In this document: in pieces, positions 14,573-23,474 of the stretch | How positions within the stretch are numbered: the first letter of the stretch is position 1 | Layout of the letters: every line of letters begins with the position of its first letter | Source of the DNA: UBA1731 sp964567665 | Lineage (GTDB): Bacteria > Verrucomicrobiota > Kiritimatiellia > RFP12 > UBA1067 | Assembly: GCA_964567665.1 (NCBI GenBank) | Contig: CAZMNN010000035.1 | Span: 1 to 26,837, forward strand | Reading direction: 5' to 3' | DNA: 26,837 nucleotides | Notes under the pieces: model-generated | Databases searched by the model: none | The model's input: the letters and a program-made list of their open reading frames with translations, nothing else | Told to the model about the DNA's origin: nothing | Position numbers and translations under genes: made by a program

Positions 14573-14602
14573 TTGACTTGCAGAAAAAAAAAATGATATT
14601 TT
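14573..14602 (+). promoter_or_regulatory. Promoter with an A10 tract in its spacer (LamG gene)
   Basis: TTGACT (14573-14578) lies ahead of two possible -10 boxes, GATATT (14595-14600, spacer 16) and TATTTT (14597-14602, spacer 18). The spacer is mostly an uninterrupted A10 run (14584-14593). Neither spacing is the ideal 17, and a one-base change in the A tract would give 17 to one of them. Transcription would start near 14609, leaving about 44 nt before the ATG at 14653. Confidence 0.5.
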
Positions 14603-14662
14603 AATTGTCGTTTTCCGAAAGAAGGGATAGCGTCAAAGAAAGGATGGCGTCAATGCATAAGG

Positions 14663-14671
14663 AAAAAAAAA
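14663..14671 (+). repeat. A9 homopolymer at the start of the LamG gene
   Basis: Nine A in a row, eight bases after the ATG at 14653 that has a good ribosome-binding site. As sequenced, that frame ends at TGA 14731-14733 after 26 codons. One extra A would join it to the 14691 frame and give a full signal peptide. Confidence 0.9.
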
Positions 14672-14690
14672 TCGTTCAGAGACAGTGTCG

Positions 14691-16982
14691 ATGGCATCCG
14701 TCCTGTGCGCACTGCTGTGCTCTCTGCCAATGATGGCGAAGGCTGATGCCGGCGATGAGAGGCTTGAGTTCATCGCGACCACCGGCACCCAGTGGATCGA
14801 CACCGGACTGCGGTTGAATTTTAAGCGGTCGCGATTCTGCGTCAACTTCCGCGTTGCGGAGCGCCCGACGGGACGTGTCGCGCTTTGCGGGGCGTTGACC
14901 GAGAAGGACAACGTGATGGGGTATAACGGCGGGATTCGCCGTTCGTTTGCTGTCCGGATAGGTACGGACGGCGTAAATGGGGAGACCTGCTACCGGGTGT
15001 ATCCAAGTTTTACCGGAAGTGAAGACGACGGCTACCTCTATCCGACGAAGGGGAGCTATCCGGAAGGTGCGTCGTTGGAGGTCGAGGGAAACCTGGCGTA
15101 TGCGTTGTTCAACGGACATAAATTCGGTGGCTACTATGACAGCTCCCGTCCGGACGAGGTGCTGGACGATGGCAAGTCGTTCTATCTCGGCAACGTCAAC
15201 AATGCGGGCGAAGGTCTGCTGACGCCGTCCGGGCAGATGCCGAAGATCCACTGGTACGGCGCCAAGTTCTGGACGGACGGCGAACTGGTCGGCGACTTCA
15301 TCCCTGTCCGGCGCGACGGCGTTGCGGGGTTCTTCGACAATGTGACGCAGCGGTTTTTCCCAAGTCAGGGTGAGGATGCGTTCGTCGCGCCGAACCGTGT
15401 GGCGTGGACGGGCGGAGGAGTCGTTTCGGACTTCTCGGACGGGAACAACTGGAACGGCGGCGTGGCGCCGTCCACCATCGGGGACGTCGCCCTCTTCCCT
15501 GCAGACGCGGAGGTCGGCGCGACATTTTCGGACATCGGCACGTTCTTCTCGAAGCTGGGTGCAGTTCATCTTGCGGGGAAGGATACGCTGTTTGCGGTGA
15601 CGTCCGCGACGGCGACCGTCTCGATGTTCGCCCCGGTCTTCGGAACGGGCATCTACCGCGTTGCATCCGGCTCGGAAACCGTCGATTACAATGTCTATGC
15701 CGACAGCGGAATGTTCGACGGAACGTTTGAGTTCACCAACGCAGCCCACTTCGTGTCGCTGTACGTTCCGAACGCGGCGGGTGTCGACGGCAAGGCGACG
15801 GCCTGCTTCTACGCGGATGGCGGCAACCGTCGTCTGGTGCTTTGCGAACGAGCACGCTCGCGGGCGCACTGGCGGATGACCAAAACCGGGCAGTTTGTCT
15901 TTTCAAACGTGGAAGGTGGAATGACCGGCAGCCTTGCGTTTACTGACGGGCATAACGGTTCGCTTGCGTTCCATGCAAACGGCACATTTGACTTCGACTT
16001 CGACTGCTCGATCACGAACGAATCGGCTGTGCGGCGCACCGTCTACCTGAACGCCGGCCGCTATCGGATGGGCGATGCGTCCAAGCCGAAGAACTTTGGC
16101 AAGATGCAGATTCAGGTGCTGGATCTTACGCTGAATGTGCCAGTGGCCTTTGACGCGCAGAAATCGGATTACACGCCGTACAACCAGTGCAACATCGCGC
16201 TCAGGGCCGACGGAGACGCCCGTCTGCTGTTCGGTACGGCGAACGCGCTTCCGGAAAGCGTCTTCCTGCTGATGAAATATGCAGTGCCGGTCACCAACCA
16301 GGAGAAAAGGTGCGTCGTGGATCTCAACGGATTCGACCAGCGCATCGGTACGCTGTGCGTATATTCCACTGGGTTTGACGCGGGGACGGTCTGGAACACG
16401 AATATTGTGCTCAAGTCCGAAAGCCCGGCGACGCTCACGGTTTGCGGTTCGTTCCGGAGCGACAATTCCAAGGTCGACGGCGTCAACATGAAGAGCGTGT
16501 TCCCCGGCCGGGTGGACGGTGCGCTGTCCGTGGCGCTCGACAGCCGGGAGGACGTGAGCGCGGGTCCGATGTTTGACGGGCCCGGTTCAGTCCTGTTCAA
16601 CAATCCGCTCAGCGACACGACGGGTTCGCTCACGGCGAATCGCGGCACGATCCGCGTCCTGCAGAGCGGCGCGTTCTCGAACCTTTCGAGCGTTGTCGTT
16701 TCAGGCGAGGGAATCGCGCAGATCGACACGGCGGATGTAGGAAACGGCAACGAGGACTTTTTCGTGAGCGTGACGAACGCGACGACGGCGCGGCTCTCCA
16801 TATCCGCCGGCGTCACGCTCAAGGCGAAGCATGCGTACGCAAACGAGCATTGGCTGGCGAAAGGACGCTGGTCGTCAACGGCGTCGGAAGGTGTGAGACA
16901 GTGCGCCTATCTGTCGGGTGACGGCATACTTGAGGTGGAGGAGTTTGGCGGCCCGATCGGAATGAGGGTGATTCTGAGGTAG
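14691..16982 (+). CDS. Secreted LamG-like / autotransporter-style beta-rich surface protein
   Basis: About 763 residues from ATG 14691. It opens with a hydrophobic ASVLCALLCSLPMMAKA (Sec signal, cleavage near ADA). Residues about 25-225 form a LamG/concanavalin-like module: FIATTGTQWIDTGL, an MGYNGG strand and a YLGNVNNAGE strand. Around residue 237 begins VAWTGGG...NNW, the opening of the beta-strand-rich repeats seen in large secreted proteins of Verrucomicrobiota-type bacteria. The remainder is beta-rich to the end, with no autotransporter barrel or anchor visible. The better start is ATG 14653 with AAGGA 8 nt upstream, but it is one base out of frame because of the A9 tract; GTG 14685 is also possible. 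Binding to a glycan or surface is likely, with no catalytic motif seen. Confidence 0.7.
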   Translation: MASVLCALLCSLPMMAKADAGDERLEFIATTGTQWIDTGLRLNFKRSRFCVNFRVAERPTGRVALCGALTEKDNVMGYNGGIRRSFAVRIGTDGVNGETCYRVYPSFTGSEDDGYLYPTKGSYPEGASLEVEGNLAYALFNGHKFGGYYDSSRPDEVLDDGKSFYLGNVNNAGEGLLTPSGQMPKIHWYGAKFWTDGELVGDFIPVRRDGVAGFFDNVTQRFFPSQGEDAFVAPNRVAWTGGGVVSDFSDGNNWNGGVAPSTIGDVALFPADAEVGATFSDIGTFFSKLGAVHLAGKDTLFAVTSATATVSMFAPVFGTGIYRVASGSETVDYNVYADSGMFDGTFEFTNAAHFVSLYVPNAAGVDGKATACFYADGGNRRLVLCERARSRAHWRMTKTGQFVFSNVEGGMTGSLAFTDGHNGSLAFHANGTFDFDFDCSITNESAVRRTVYLNAGRYRMGDASKPKNFGKMQIQVLDLTLNVPVAFDAQKSDYTPYNQCNIALRADGDARLLFGTANALPESVFLLMKYAVPVTNQEKRCVVDLNGFDQRIGTLCVYSTGFDAGTVWNTNIVLKSESPATLTVCGSFRSDNSKVDGVNMKSVFPGRVDGALSVALDSREDVSAGPMFDGPGSVLFNNPLSDTTGSLTANRGTIRVLQSGAFSNLSSVVVSGEGIAQIDTADVGNGNEDFFVSVTNATTARLSISAGVTLKAKHAYANEHWLAKGRWSSTASEGVRQCAYLSGDGILEVEEFGGPIGMRVILR

Positions 16983-17047
16983 ATTCGCGCAACGGCGATT
17001 TTGCGCGGCAACAAGGTTTACGTTAAAACTGGAAGGATATAGATGAC

Positions 17048-20000
17048 ATGAAGAAGATGGTTGGATGTGCAGTGCTGTCGGCGGCAATGGCCGCGTCGGT
17101 CTCGCTGGCGGCGGAGATGCCATCGCCGGCGTTCAGGGTCCCGAAGATGTCGAAGGCTCCGGTCATAGATGGCGTCGTGGACGAGGCGGAATGGGCGGAG
17201 ACCGTCGGCTCGTTCGGATTCTGCACGTACCCGACGGACACGATGTTCCAGATGAAGTCGCGGTTCTGGATCGGGCGCACGGCGGACAGGCTCTATGTCG
17301 CGAGCGTCTGCGCAATCGGGCCGAACGGCCTGCTGAAGGAGACGCCCCGCCGCAACCGCAGCCAGAAGTGCCTGCTGGACGACACGTTCGAGCTGGTCTT
17401 CATTCCCGACATGACGGCGGCGACGCCGGACGTACGCCACGCGATGGTCAACTTCAACGGCGCCTACTTCGTCGAGGCGCAGATTAACGGCGCGATGGCG
17501 GCGTGGAATCTGCGCACCATGGAAACCCGCTCGACCGAGCGCGACGGCTTCTGGCATTTCGAGCTGTCCATCTCGCTCGACGAGATCGGGTTCCTCGATG
17601 CGCCCGCAGACGCCCATGCGCTGCGTCTGTGCCGCAACTGGAAGGGGGCGTATTCGACCTGGGGCGTGGTGTCGTCAATGCGTCCCAACGACAGCGGGTT
17701 CTTCTCGGCGCACAAGGCCATTCCGCTGGTGTTTGACGACGACGCGCCGGCCGTCCAGTTCGTCGATGTCGAATCCGGCGACGAGGTGCACTGGACGACG
17801 GAGTTGCGCGTGGCGAACACGTCCGGCCGCGATCAGTCGTTCAAGGTGCGCGTCGAGGGGCGGCCCGTGAACTCGCAGCCGGGCATGACGGTGGAGGACG
17901 TGGCCCTGAAGGCGGGCGAACGGCGCACGTTCAAGGTTTCCGGGCCGATACTCAACGACGAAAAGGTCGATATTGCGGCGGAGGTGCTGTCGGCGGACGG
18001 GACGCGTCCGCATTTCTTCCGGCGCACCGTCTGGCGTCCGAACGCGCCGAAGCCGGAGTGGGTCGGGAGCGGTGCTTCGGCCTCGGCGGTGAAGTTCGAT
18101 TTTGCGTATTTTCCGTCACATTCCAAGATGCGGGTGCGGGCGGACCTCTCGGCTGTGGCGAAGCGTCCGGCTGACGTGTCGGTGACGGTCAGGGATGCGA
18201 AGGACGCCGTGCTCGCCGCCCGTCGGTTCGCGCTTGCGAAGGACGGCGTCGCGGACGAGATCTGGACCATCCCCGATCTCAAGGAGGCGACGCTGCGCAG
18301 CGGCGACGGCGGCTACACCGTCACGCTGGAGGCGGCGGGCGTGGAGAACGGCACGGTGAAGAAGGCGTTCCGGCGCGACGTGTTCGCGTGGGAGGGCTTT
18401 GCGGGCGGGACGTCCGCGACGATTCCGGCTCCGTTCACGGCCGTGGAGCGGAAGGACGGACATGTGCGCGTTGTTCTGCGCGACCATGAGGTCGATGAAC
18501 TGGGGCTTTGGCGGCAGGTGACGGCGGCGGGCAAGCCGATCCTGGCGCGCCCGATGCGGCTTGTCGGCGACGGGGCGGTGTCGGCCGTTTCCGAATGGGA
18601 CATCGACGGGATGATGAAGTGGACGCTGACGCTCGGCGCCGGGCGGCACACGTCGCTCCGGCTTGAGGTTCCGATCCGCGCCGAGCGCGCGACGCTCATG
18701 CACGCCTGCGCCGACGGAATGCGCTACAACTACGCGGGCGAGGTGCCGAAGGGACGCGGGCGCGTCTGGCGCTCCTCACAGGCGCCGCACACGTCGATCA
18801 TCGGGAACTATCTGCCGTACGTGTGGATCGGCGGCCCGCTGCGCGGCATCGCCGTCTATGGCGAGAACGACAGGGGCTGGGAGATCGCTCCGGGCGCGGA
18901 ATGCTACGAGATCGTGCGTGAGGACGACGGAACGGTCACGCTCATCGCGAACATCGTGCAGAAGCCCGTCGAGCTTGCCGCGCCGCGAACCGTCACCCTG
19001 GCGTTCCAGGCGACGCCGATCAAGCCGATGGAGCGCAACTGGCGCGGCTCGGACATCGGCGACCTCGTCGGGTCCTGCTACTACTGGGGCGGGCTGACCG
19101 CGTATGACGAGGTGCAGCCGTTCAACGGGACGGATGAGTTCTGGCGCAAGATGGGCGAGGCTCGGAAGACCGGGAAGGCCGACAAGGCGTACGTGGAGCG
19201 GATGATCGCCGACTACATGGCGCTTATCCCGACGAACAACGCGGCGCAGCGCGAGGCGCGCCGGCGCACGATCGTCGCGCACTTCAATTCGGGCATGAAC
19301 GTGTCGGCGGGCACGTTCGGCACAGGGAAGAAGCTCGTGTTTTACACGAACGGACGCGGTGTGCGCCTCGGCTCGCCGGCCGGGTCGACGTTCTGCGACG
19401 AATGGACGGTCGAGCCGTTCTGGAAGCGTCCGTTCGCGTTCGACACGACGCGCAGCTACAGCCTCGACCCGAACAGGGCGTATCTCGACTACGCCGCGTA
19501 CTGGTGGGAGCGGATGATCGCCTCCGGCGCCTGCGACTATCTCTATTGGGACGACATCTTCTGCCAGTCGAACTTCGACCTCGTCGGAACGGACGCCTAT
19601 CGTCTGCCGGACGGCGACATACAGCCCGCGAGCGGCATCTTCAGGATGCGCGAGCAGATCCGGAGATGCGCCGTGCTGCAGGCGGAGCACGGCTGGCCGT
19701 GCCAGAAGAACTGGGTGCACATGACGAACACCGCATTGGCCCCGGTGCTGGCGTTCGCGGGCATGAACTACGACTGGGAGGACGTCGCGGGCGACACTGC
19801 GCTTCAGGAGCGGTATTCGCGAGCCGGCATTCAGGCTGCGTCGATCGGTCGCCAGTTCGGAAACCAGGTCGCGGTGATGGGATATTTCTCGACGAAGGAT
19901 CCGGCGAGCGAAAAGCTCAAGTGGCTTCATCGCACCGGCGTCGGCGTGTGCCTGACGCATGAGGTTCAGTGGCGCCGTGTCGCGGAGTGGCGGACGGCGA

Positions 20001-20326
20001 ACAAGCTGCTCGGCGACTGGGGCTACCGGGCGGAAGGGACGGCGGTCTGGAACTACTGGGACGAGGACGTGCCGTTTCCGGTCGCCGTCTCCGGCGGCGA
20101 AAACGCCGCGTTGGCGATGGCGCGGAACGGCGAGGCCGTCGTGGTCGTCTCCGACTGGGACAAGGGCGGCGACTATCGGCTGAAGCCGGACGCCGGGGCG
20201 CTCGGCCTCCCTGCGGGATTCAAGGCGTTTGACATGGAGACCGGCAAGGAACTGGCGGTGACGGACGGAGCGGTGTCCGTCGCGCTGAAGCGGCTCGACT
20301 ACGTGATCGTCCGGTTCGCGAAATGA
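17048..20326 (+). CDS. Exported CBM9-like plus DUF6067-type glycoside hydrolase-like protein
   Basis: A 1092-residue protein with a Sec signal (1-22). Residues about 30-235 are a CBM9/DOMON-type module (APVIDGVVDEAEWAE, then LYVASVC...DDTFELVFIP). A beta region (240-680) contains RVVLRDHEVDELGLWRQV and LPYVWIGGPLRGIAVYGEND. A TIM-barrel-like part (about 680-1000) has DYLYWDD (Asp835, Asp836) and NYDWED (Glu911, Asp912), candidate catalytic carboxylates, and a small C-terminal beta domain ends the chain. This layout is that of the uncharacterised DUF6067 family, which is treated as a glycosidase. Its substrate is unknown. GGAAGGA lies about 10 nt upstream. The gene's end overlaps an in-frame ATG of the next gene, pointing to one transcript. 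Confidence 0.75.
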   Translation: MKKMVGCAVLSAAMAASVSLAAEMPSPAFRVPKMSKAPVIDGVVDEAEWAETVGSFGFCTYPTDTMFQMKSRFWIGRTADRLYVASVCAIGPNGLLKETPRRNRSQKCLLDDTFELVFIPDMTAATPDVRHAMVNFNGAYFVEAQINGAMAAWNLRTMETRSTERDGFWHFELSISLDEIGFLDAPADAHALRLCRNWKGAYSTWGVVSSMRPNDSGFFSAHKAIPLVFDDDAPAVQFVDVESGDEVHWTTELRVANTSGRDQSFKVRVEGRPVNSQPGMTVEDVALKAGERRTFKVSGPILNDEKVDIAAEVLSADGTRPHFFRRTVWRPNAPKPEWVGSGASASAVKFDFAYFPSHSKMRVRADLSAVAKRPADVSVTVRDAKDAVLAARRFALAKDGVADEIWTIPDLKEATLRSGDGGYTVTLEAAGVENGTVKKAFRRDVFAWEGFAGGTSATIPAPFTAVERKDGHVRVVLRDHEVDELGLWRQVTAAGKPILARPMRLVGDGAVSAVSEWDIDGMMKWTLTLGAGRHTSLRLEVPIRAERATLMHACADGMRYNYAGEVPKGRGRVWRSSQAPHTSIIGNYLPYVWIGGPLRGIAVYGENDRGWEIAPGAECYEIVREDDGTVTLIANIVQKPVELAAPRTVTLAFQATPIKPMERNWRGSDIGDLVGSCYYWGGLTAYDEVQPFNGTDEFWRKMGEARKTGKADKAYVERMIADYMALIPTNNAAQREARRRTIVAHFNSGMNVSAGTFGTGKKLVFYTNGRGVRLGSPAGSTFCDEWTVEPFWKRPFAFDTTRSYSLDPNRAYLDYAAYWWERMIASGACDYLYWDDIFCQSNFDLVGTDAYRLPDGDIQPASGIFRMREQIRRCAVLQAEHGWPCQKNWVHMTNTALAPVLAFAGMNYDWEDVAGDTALQERYSRAGIQAASIGRQFGNQVAVMGYFSTKDPASEKLKWLHRTGVGVCLTHEVQWRRVAEWRTANKLLGDWGYRAEGTAVWNYWDEDVPFPVAVSGGENAALAMARNGEAVVVVSDWDKGGDYRLKPDAGALGLPAGFKAFDMETGKELAVTDGAVSVALKRLDYVIVRFAK

Positions 20327-20337
20327 GGGAATCTGCC

Positions 20338-23300
20338 ATGAAGAGGCTGGCTTTTGCTGCTGCCGCGTCCGTTTCGGCCCTGTGCGCGTTCGGCGCGACG
20401 AGTCCGGTGTGCGCGATCTATCCGAACCACATAACCTTCCACCTCAATTTCGACGACGGCTCGGCAGAGCCGTCGATCGGCGACGTCAAGGCTGGCGGTC
20501 AGAAGCCCGTCATCGGCGACGGCGGGATGTTCGGGAGCAAGGGGCTGCACGCCGGCACGGTTCGGTATTCGATGCCGAAGGGGCAGCGGATATTCGACAC
20601 GACAAGGCCGGGTACGCTCGTGTTCTGGCTAAAGGTGTCGGAAACGCCGCGTCCCGTCCTGTCCGATGCGCTGGATTCCGCCGGGAAGCCCATCGAGATC
20701 GAGCCGGGCGAGACCTATTTCCACGGGGAGTGGTCGCAGACGAAGCGGATGCTCGTGTTCAAGCAGGGGGCGCTGAAGTGGGGCGAAGCCCCCATCGCGG
20801 CATACTACCATGCGCCTACGCAGGACGGAAGGAACAGGGCGACCAACGTCGGCCTTCCGTGTTCCCTCAAGGGCTGGAACGCCGGCGAGTGGCGAATGGT
20901 CGCGGCGAAGTGGCGGCAGGACGCGATTTCCATCTCCATCAACGGCTCTCCGTTCAAGACCATGGATTCGGGCGGCGTGATGGGTCCCTTCTTTGGATCG
21001 ATCGGCTTCGGACTGTCGCCGGCGAAGGGCGAGAAGACCAGCAACTACGTCATGGACGAATGCACGATCCTGGACTTCGGGATGTCCGACGAGCAGGTCG
21101 CGACGCTGTACCGCGACTACCGCGACGTGATGGCGGGAAAGCCGCTCCGCACGAAGTACGACCCCGAGTTCGAGGAGCCGGAGTGGATGAAGTCGCCTTC
21201 GCGCACCGCGTTCCGCTTTGCCTACTATCCGTACGAAAACACTGTTCACGCCTATGCGGACATCTCCGCCTGCGACGGCTTCGGCAAGGTGCGGACGCTG
21301 ACGCTTTCCGTAGAGGAGAAGGGCGGGCGCGTCGTCGCGAAGCGGCAGTTCGGGGTCGGGAAGGACGGCAAGGCCGACATCGTCTGGAGAGGGCTTCCGG
21401 AACTTGACGGCGAATACGTGTGCCGGCTGGAATGCGCCGGGCTGCCGGAGGCGAAGGCGTCACAGGGATTCGTCCGCCGCCGGTTCGAGTGGGAGCGCAA
21501 CAGGCTCGGCCGTTCCGGAGCCGTGCCCGCGCCGTTCACGCCCGTCGTCCGCAGCGGCCGGTGGTTCGGAAAGAAGCGCGTCCGCGTACTTCTGCGCGAC
21601 CACACGATTGGACGCCATGGCCTGTGGGAGCAGGTGGAGGCGGCCGGCAAGCCGCTGCTGGCGCGGCCGATGCAGATCGTCTCCGATCGGAAGATGCCGA
21701 AGGTGTCCGCCGAGAGCGAGTGGGACGTTGACGGCATGATGACGTGGCGGCTCAGGCTGCCGCCGGGAGACTACGGAAAGGTTCGCCTCGAAATTCCGAT
21801 GCGAGCGGAGCGCGCGTGGCTTTTCCATCCCGTCGCCGATGGACTGCGGAGCAATTTCGCGGGCGCAATTCCGAAGGGGAGCGGCGTGGTGTGGGATTCC
21901 GCCAAGTACCCGCGCAACACGATCGTAGGAACGTATCTTCCGTACGTGTGGCTCGGCGGGCCGCTGCGGGGCATCGCCGTGTTCGGCGAGAACGACAAGG
22001 GGTGGATCGTCGACGGCAAGACGCCCTGCTACGAGATCGTGCGCAGTGGAGACGAGGTGTGCCTCGTCCTCAACATCGTCCAGACACCGACGCGCATCGA
22101 TGCGGCGCGGACGGTCAAGATCGGCTTCCAGGCGACGCCGGTCAAGCCGATGCGCGAGAACTGGCGGGCCATCGACCACGGGATGCTGCTCGGCGCCTGC
22201 TATTACTGGGGCGGATTCTGGGACAGCCACAGCGTGGAGCCGTATGACCAGACGGACGAGTTCTTCCGCGTGATGGGCGAATCGCGCCGCACGGGCAAGT
22301 TCAACAAGGAGTTCCTTGAGCGCAGCGTGCGCGACTATCCATATCCCTTCGAGAAGGGCACGAAGGAGTACGAAGATCAGGTAAGGCGCATCCGTGCGCA
22401 TTTCAACAACGGGCTTGTGAATTCGGCAAGCAGAGGGTTCAAGGATGCGTTCGTGTTCTACACCAACGGGCGGGGCGTGTTCTACGGCGACCCGAAGGGG
22501 CAGGGCGCCACGTTCTGCAACGAATGGAGCCGATGGGAGTTCATGGACAGGGATTTCACGCCTCTGTCGAGGCGGGCGTACGACCTCGATCCCGTGGAAA
22601 GCTACCGCGACCACGCCGCCTGGTGGTATGAGCGGATGATGTCCACCGGCGCCTGCGACTACCTGTACTGGGATGACGTGTTCTGCCAGTCGAGCTTCAA
22701 TGTTGTGCAGACGGACGCCTACCGTCTGCCGTCGGGGCAGATACAGCCGAGTTCGGGAATCTTCAACATGAGGGACATCGTGAAGCGGTGCGCCGTGCTT
22801 CAGGCGGAGATGGGACGCGACACACGAGGGAACTGGGTGCACATGACGAACACCGCGATGGCTCCGGTGCTGTCGTTCGCCGACGTGAACTACGACTGGG
22901 AGGACACGAGCGGCATCCAGCCGCACCAGGTGAAGTATCCGAAGGACTACATTCTGGCCTGCTCGATCGGGCGGCAGTTCGGCAACCGCGTCGGGATCAT
23001 GGGCTATTTTGCGGAGCCGCAGGGCACGAAGGAGGAGCGGGAGCGGAAGAAGGCATGGCTTGAGCGCACGGCAACTGGCGTGATGCTCACCCACGAGTTC
23101 CGGTGGAGAGGGCACCGGCAGTACGATGCGGCGCACAAGCTGCTCTGCGACTGGGGCTATCGCCGGCCTGACGTGAAGGTGTGGAACTACTGGGACGAGG
23201 ACGTGAAGTTCCCGGTTGACGTCTCCGGAATAGACGCTGCATCGATTGCCATGGCGCACGGCGGCGAGGCCGTCATCGTGGTGTCCTCGTTCTCGAAGGC

Positions 23301-23460
23301 GGATGGCCACGTCCTCCTGCGGCCGGATTGCGGTGCGCTTGGCGTCGCGTCCGGTTTCAAGGCCGTGGACATGGAGACGGGGAAGGAGATTCCGGTGAAC
23401 GGCGGCGTCATAGATGTGGCGCTTGGAAAATATGACTTTACGATGGTGAAGATAAGATGA
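20338..23460 (+). CDS. Exported LamG plus DUF6067-type glycoside hydrolase-like protein (paralog)
   Basis: A 1040-residue protein, a paralog of the preceding gene from the middle onward but with a different front. After a Sec signal (about 1-19, MKRLAFAAAASVSALCAFGA) come a LamG-like module (about 30-260: HLNFDDGSAEPS, LVFWLKVSE, WRMVAAKWRQDAISISINGSP) and the shared body with RVLLRDHTIGRHGLWEQV and LPYVWLGGPLRGIAVFGEND. Candidate catalytic residues are the equivalents Asp779-Asp780 (YWDD) and Glu855-Asp856 (NYDWED). ATG 20338 is preferred over ATG 20323 because GAGGGA lies 7 nt before it and the signal peptide then starts normally. Its stop overlaps the frame of the next gene by ATGA. Confidence 0.75.
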   Translation: MKRLAFAAAASVSALCAFGATSPVCAIYPNHITFHLNFDDGSAEPSIGDVKAGGQKPVIGDGGMFGSKGLHAGTVRYSMPKGQRIFDTTRPGTLVFWLKVSETPRPVLSDALDSAGKPIEIEPGETYFHGEWSQTKRMLVFKQGALKWGEAPIAAYYHAPTQDGRNRATNVGLPCSLKGWNAGEWRMVAAKWRQDAISISINGSPFKTMDSGGVMGPFFGSIGFGLSPAKGEKTSNYVMDECTILDFGMSDEQVATLYRDYRDVMAGKPLRTKYDPEFEEPEWMKSPSRTAFRFAYYPYENTVHAYADISACDGFGKVRTLTLSVEEKGGRVVAKRQFGVGKDGKADIVWRGLPELDGEYVCRLECAGLPEAKASQGFVRRRFEWERNRLGRSGAVPAPFTPVVRSGRWFGKKRVRVLLRDHTIGRHGLWEQVEAAGKPLLARPMQIVSDRKMPKVSAESEWDVDGMMTWRLRLPPGDYGKVRLEIPMRAERAWLFHPVADGLRSNFAGAIPKGSGVVWDSAKYPRNTIVGTYLPYVWLGGPLRGIAVFGENDKGWIVDGKTPCYEIVRSGDEVCLVLNIVQTPTRIDAARTVKIGFQATPVKPMRENWRAIDHGMLLGACYYWGGFWDSHSVEPYDQTDEFFRVMGESRRTGKFNKEFLERSVRDYPYPFEKGTKEYEDQVRRIRAHFNNGLVNSASRGFKDAFVFYTNGRGVFYGDPKGQGATFCNEWSRWEFMDRDFTPLSRRAYDLDPVESYRDHAAWWYERMMSTGACDYLYWDDVFCQSSFNVVQTDAYRLPSGQIQPSSGIFNMRDIVKRCAVLQAEMGRDTRGNWVHMTNTAMAPVLSFADVNYDWEDTSGIQPHQVKYPKDYILACSIGRQFGNRVGIMGYFAEPQGTKEERERKKAWLERTATGVMLTHEFRWRGHRQYDAAHKLLCDWGYRRPDVKVWNYWDEDVKFPVDVSGIDAASIAMAHGGEAVIVVSSFSKADGHVLLRPDCGALGVASGFKAVDMETGKEIPVNGGVIDVALGKYDFTMVKIR

Positions 23461-23474
23461 AGGGCGTGTGTCGA

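Noticed and set aside
14049..14690. CRISPR array in the repeat region
   Set aside because: Only two long imperfect copies without short direct repeats and unique spacers, and no cas genes nearby.
17001..17029. TTGCGC-N17-TTAAAA before the first DUF6067-type gene
   Set aside because: The -10 matches the consensus at only about half of its positions; it may be a weak promoter but is not strong enough to list.
21460..23310. 616-codon open frame on the - strand
   Set aside because: Antisense shadow of the second DUF6067-type gene; composition is Arg/His-rich without domains or a ribosome-binding site.
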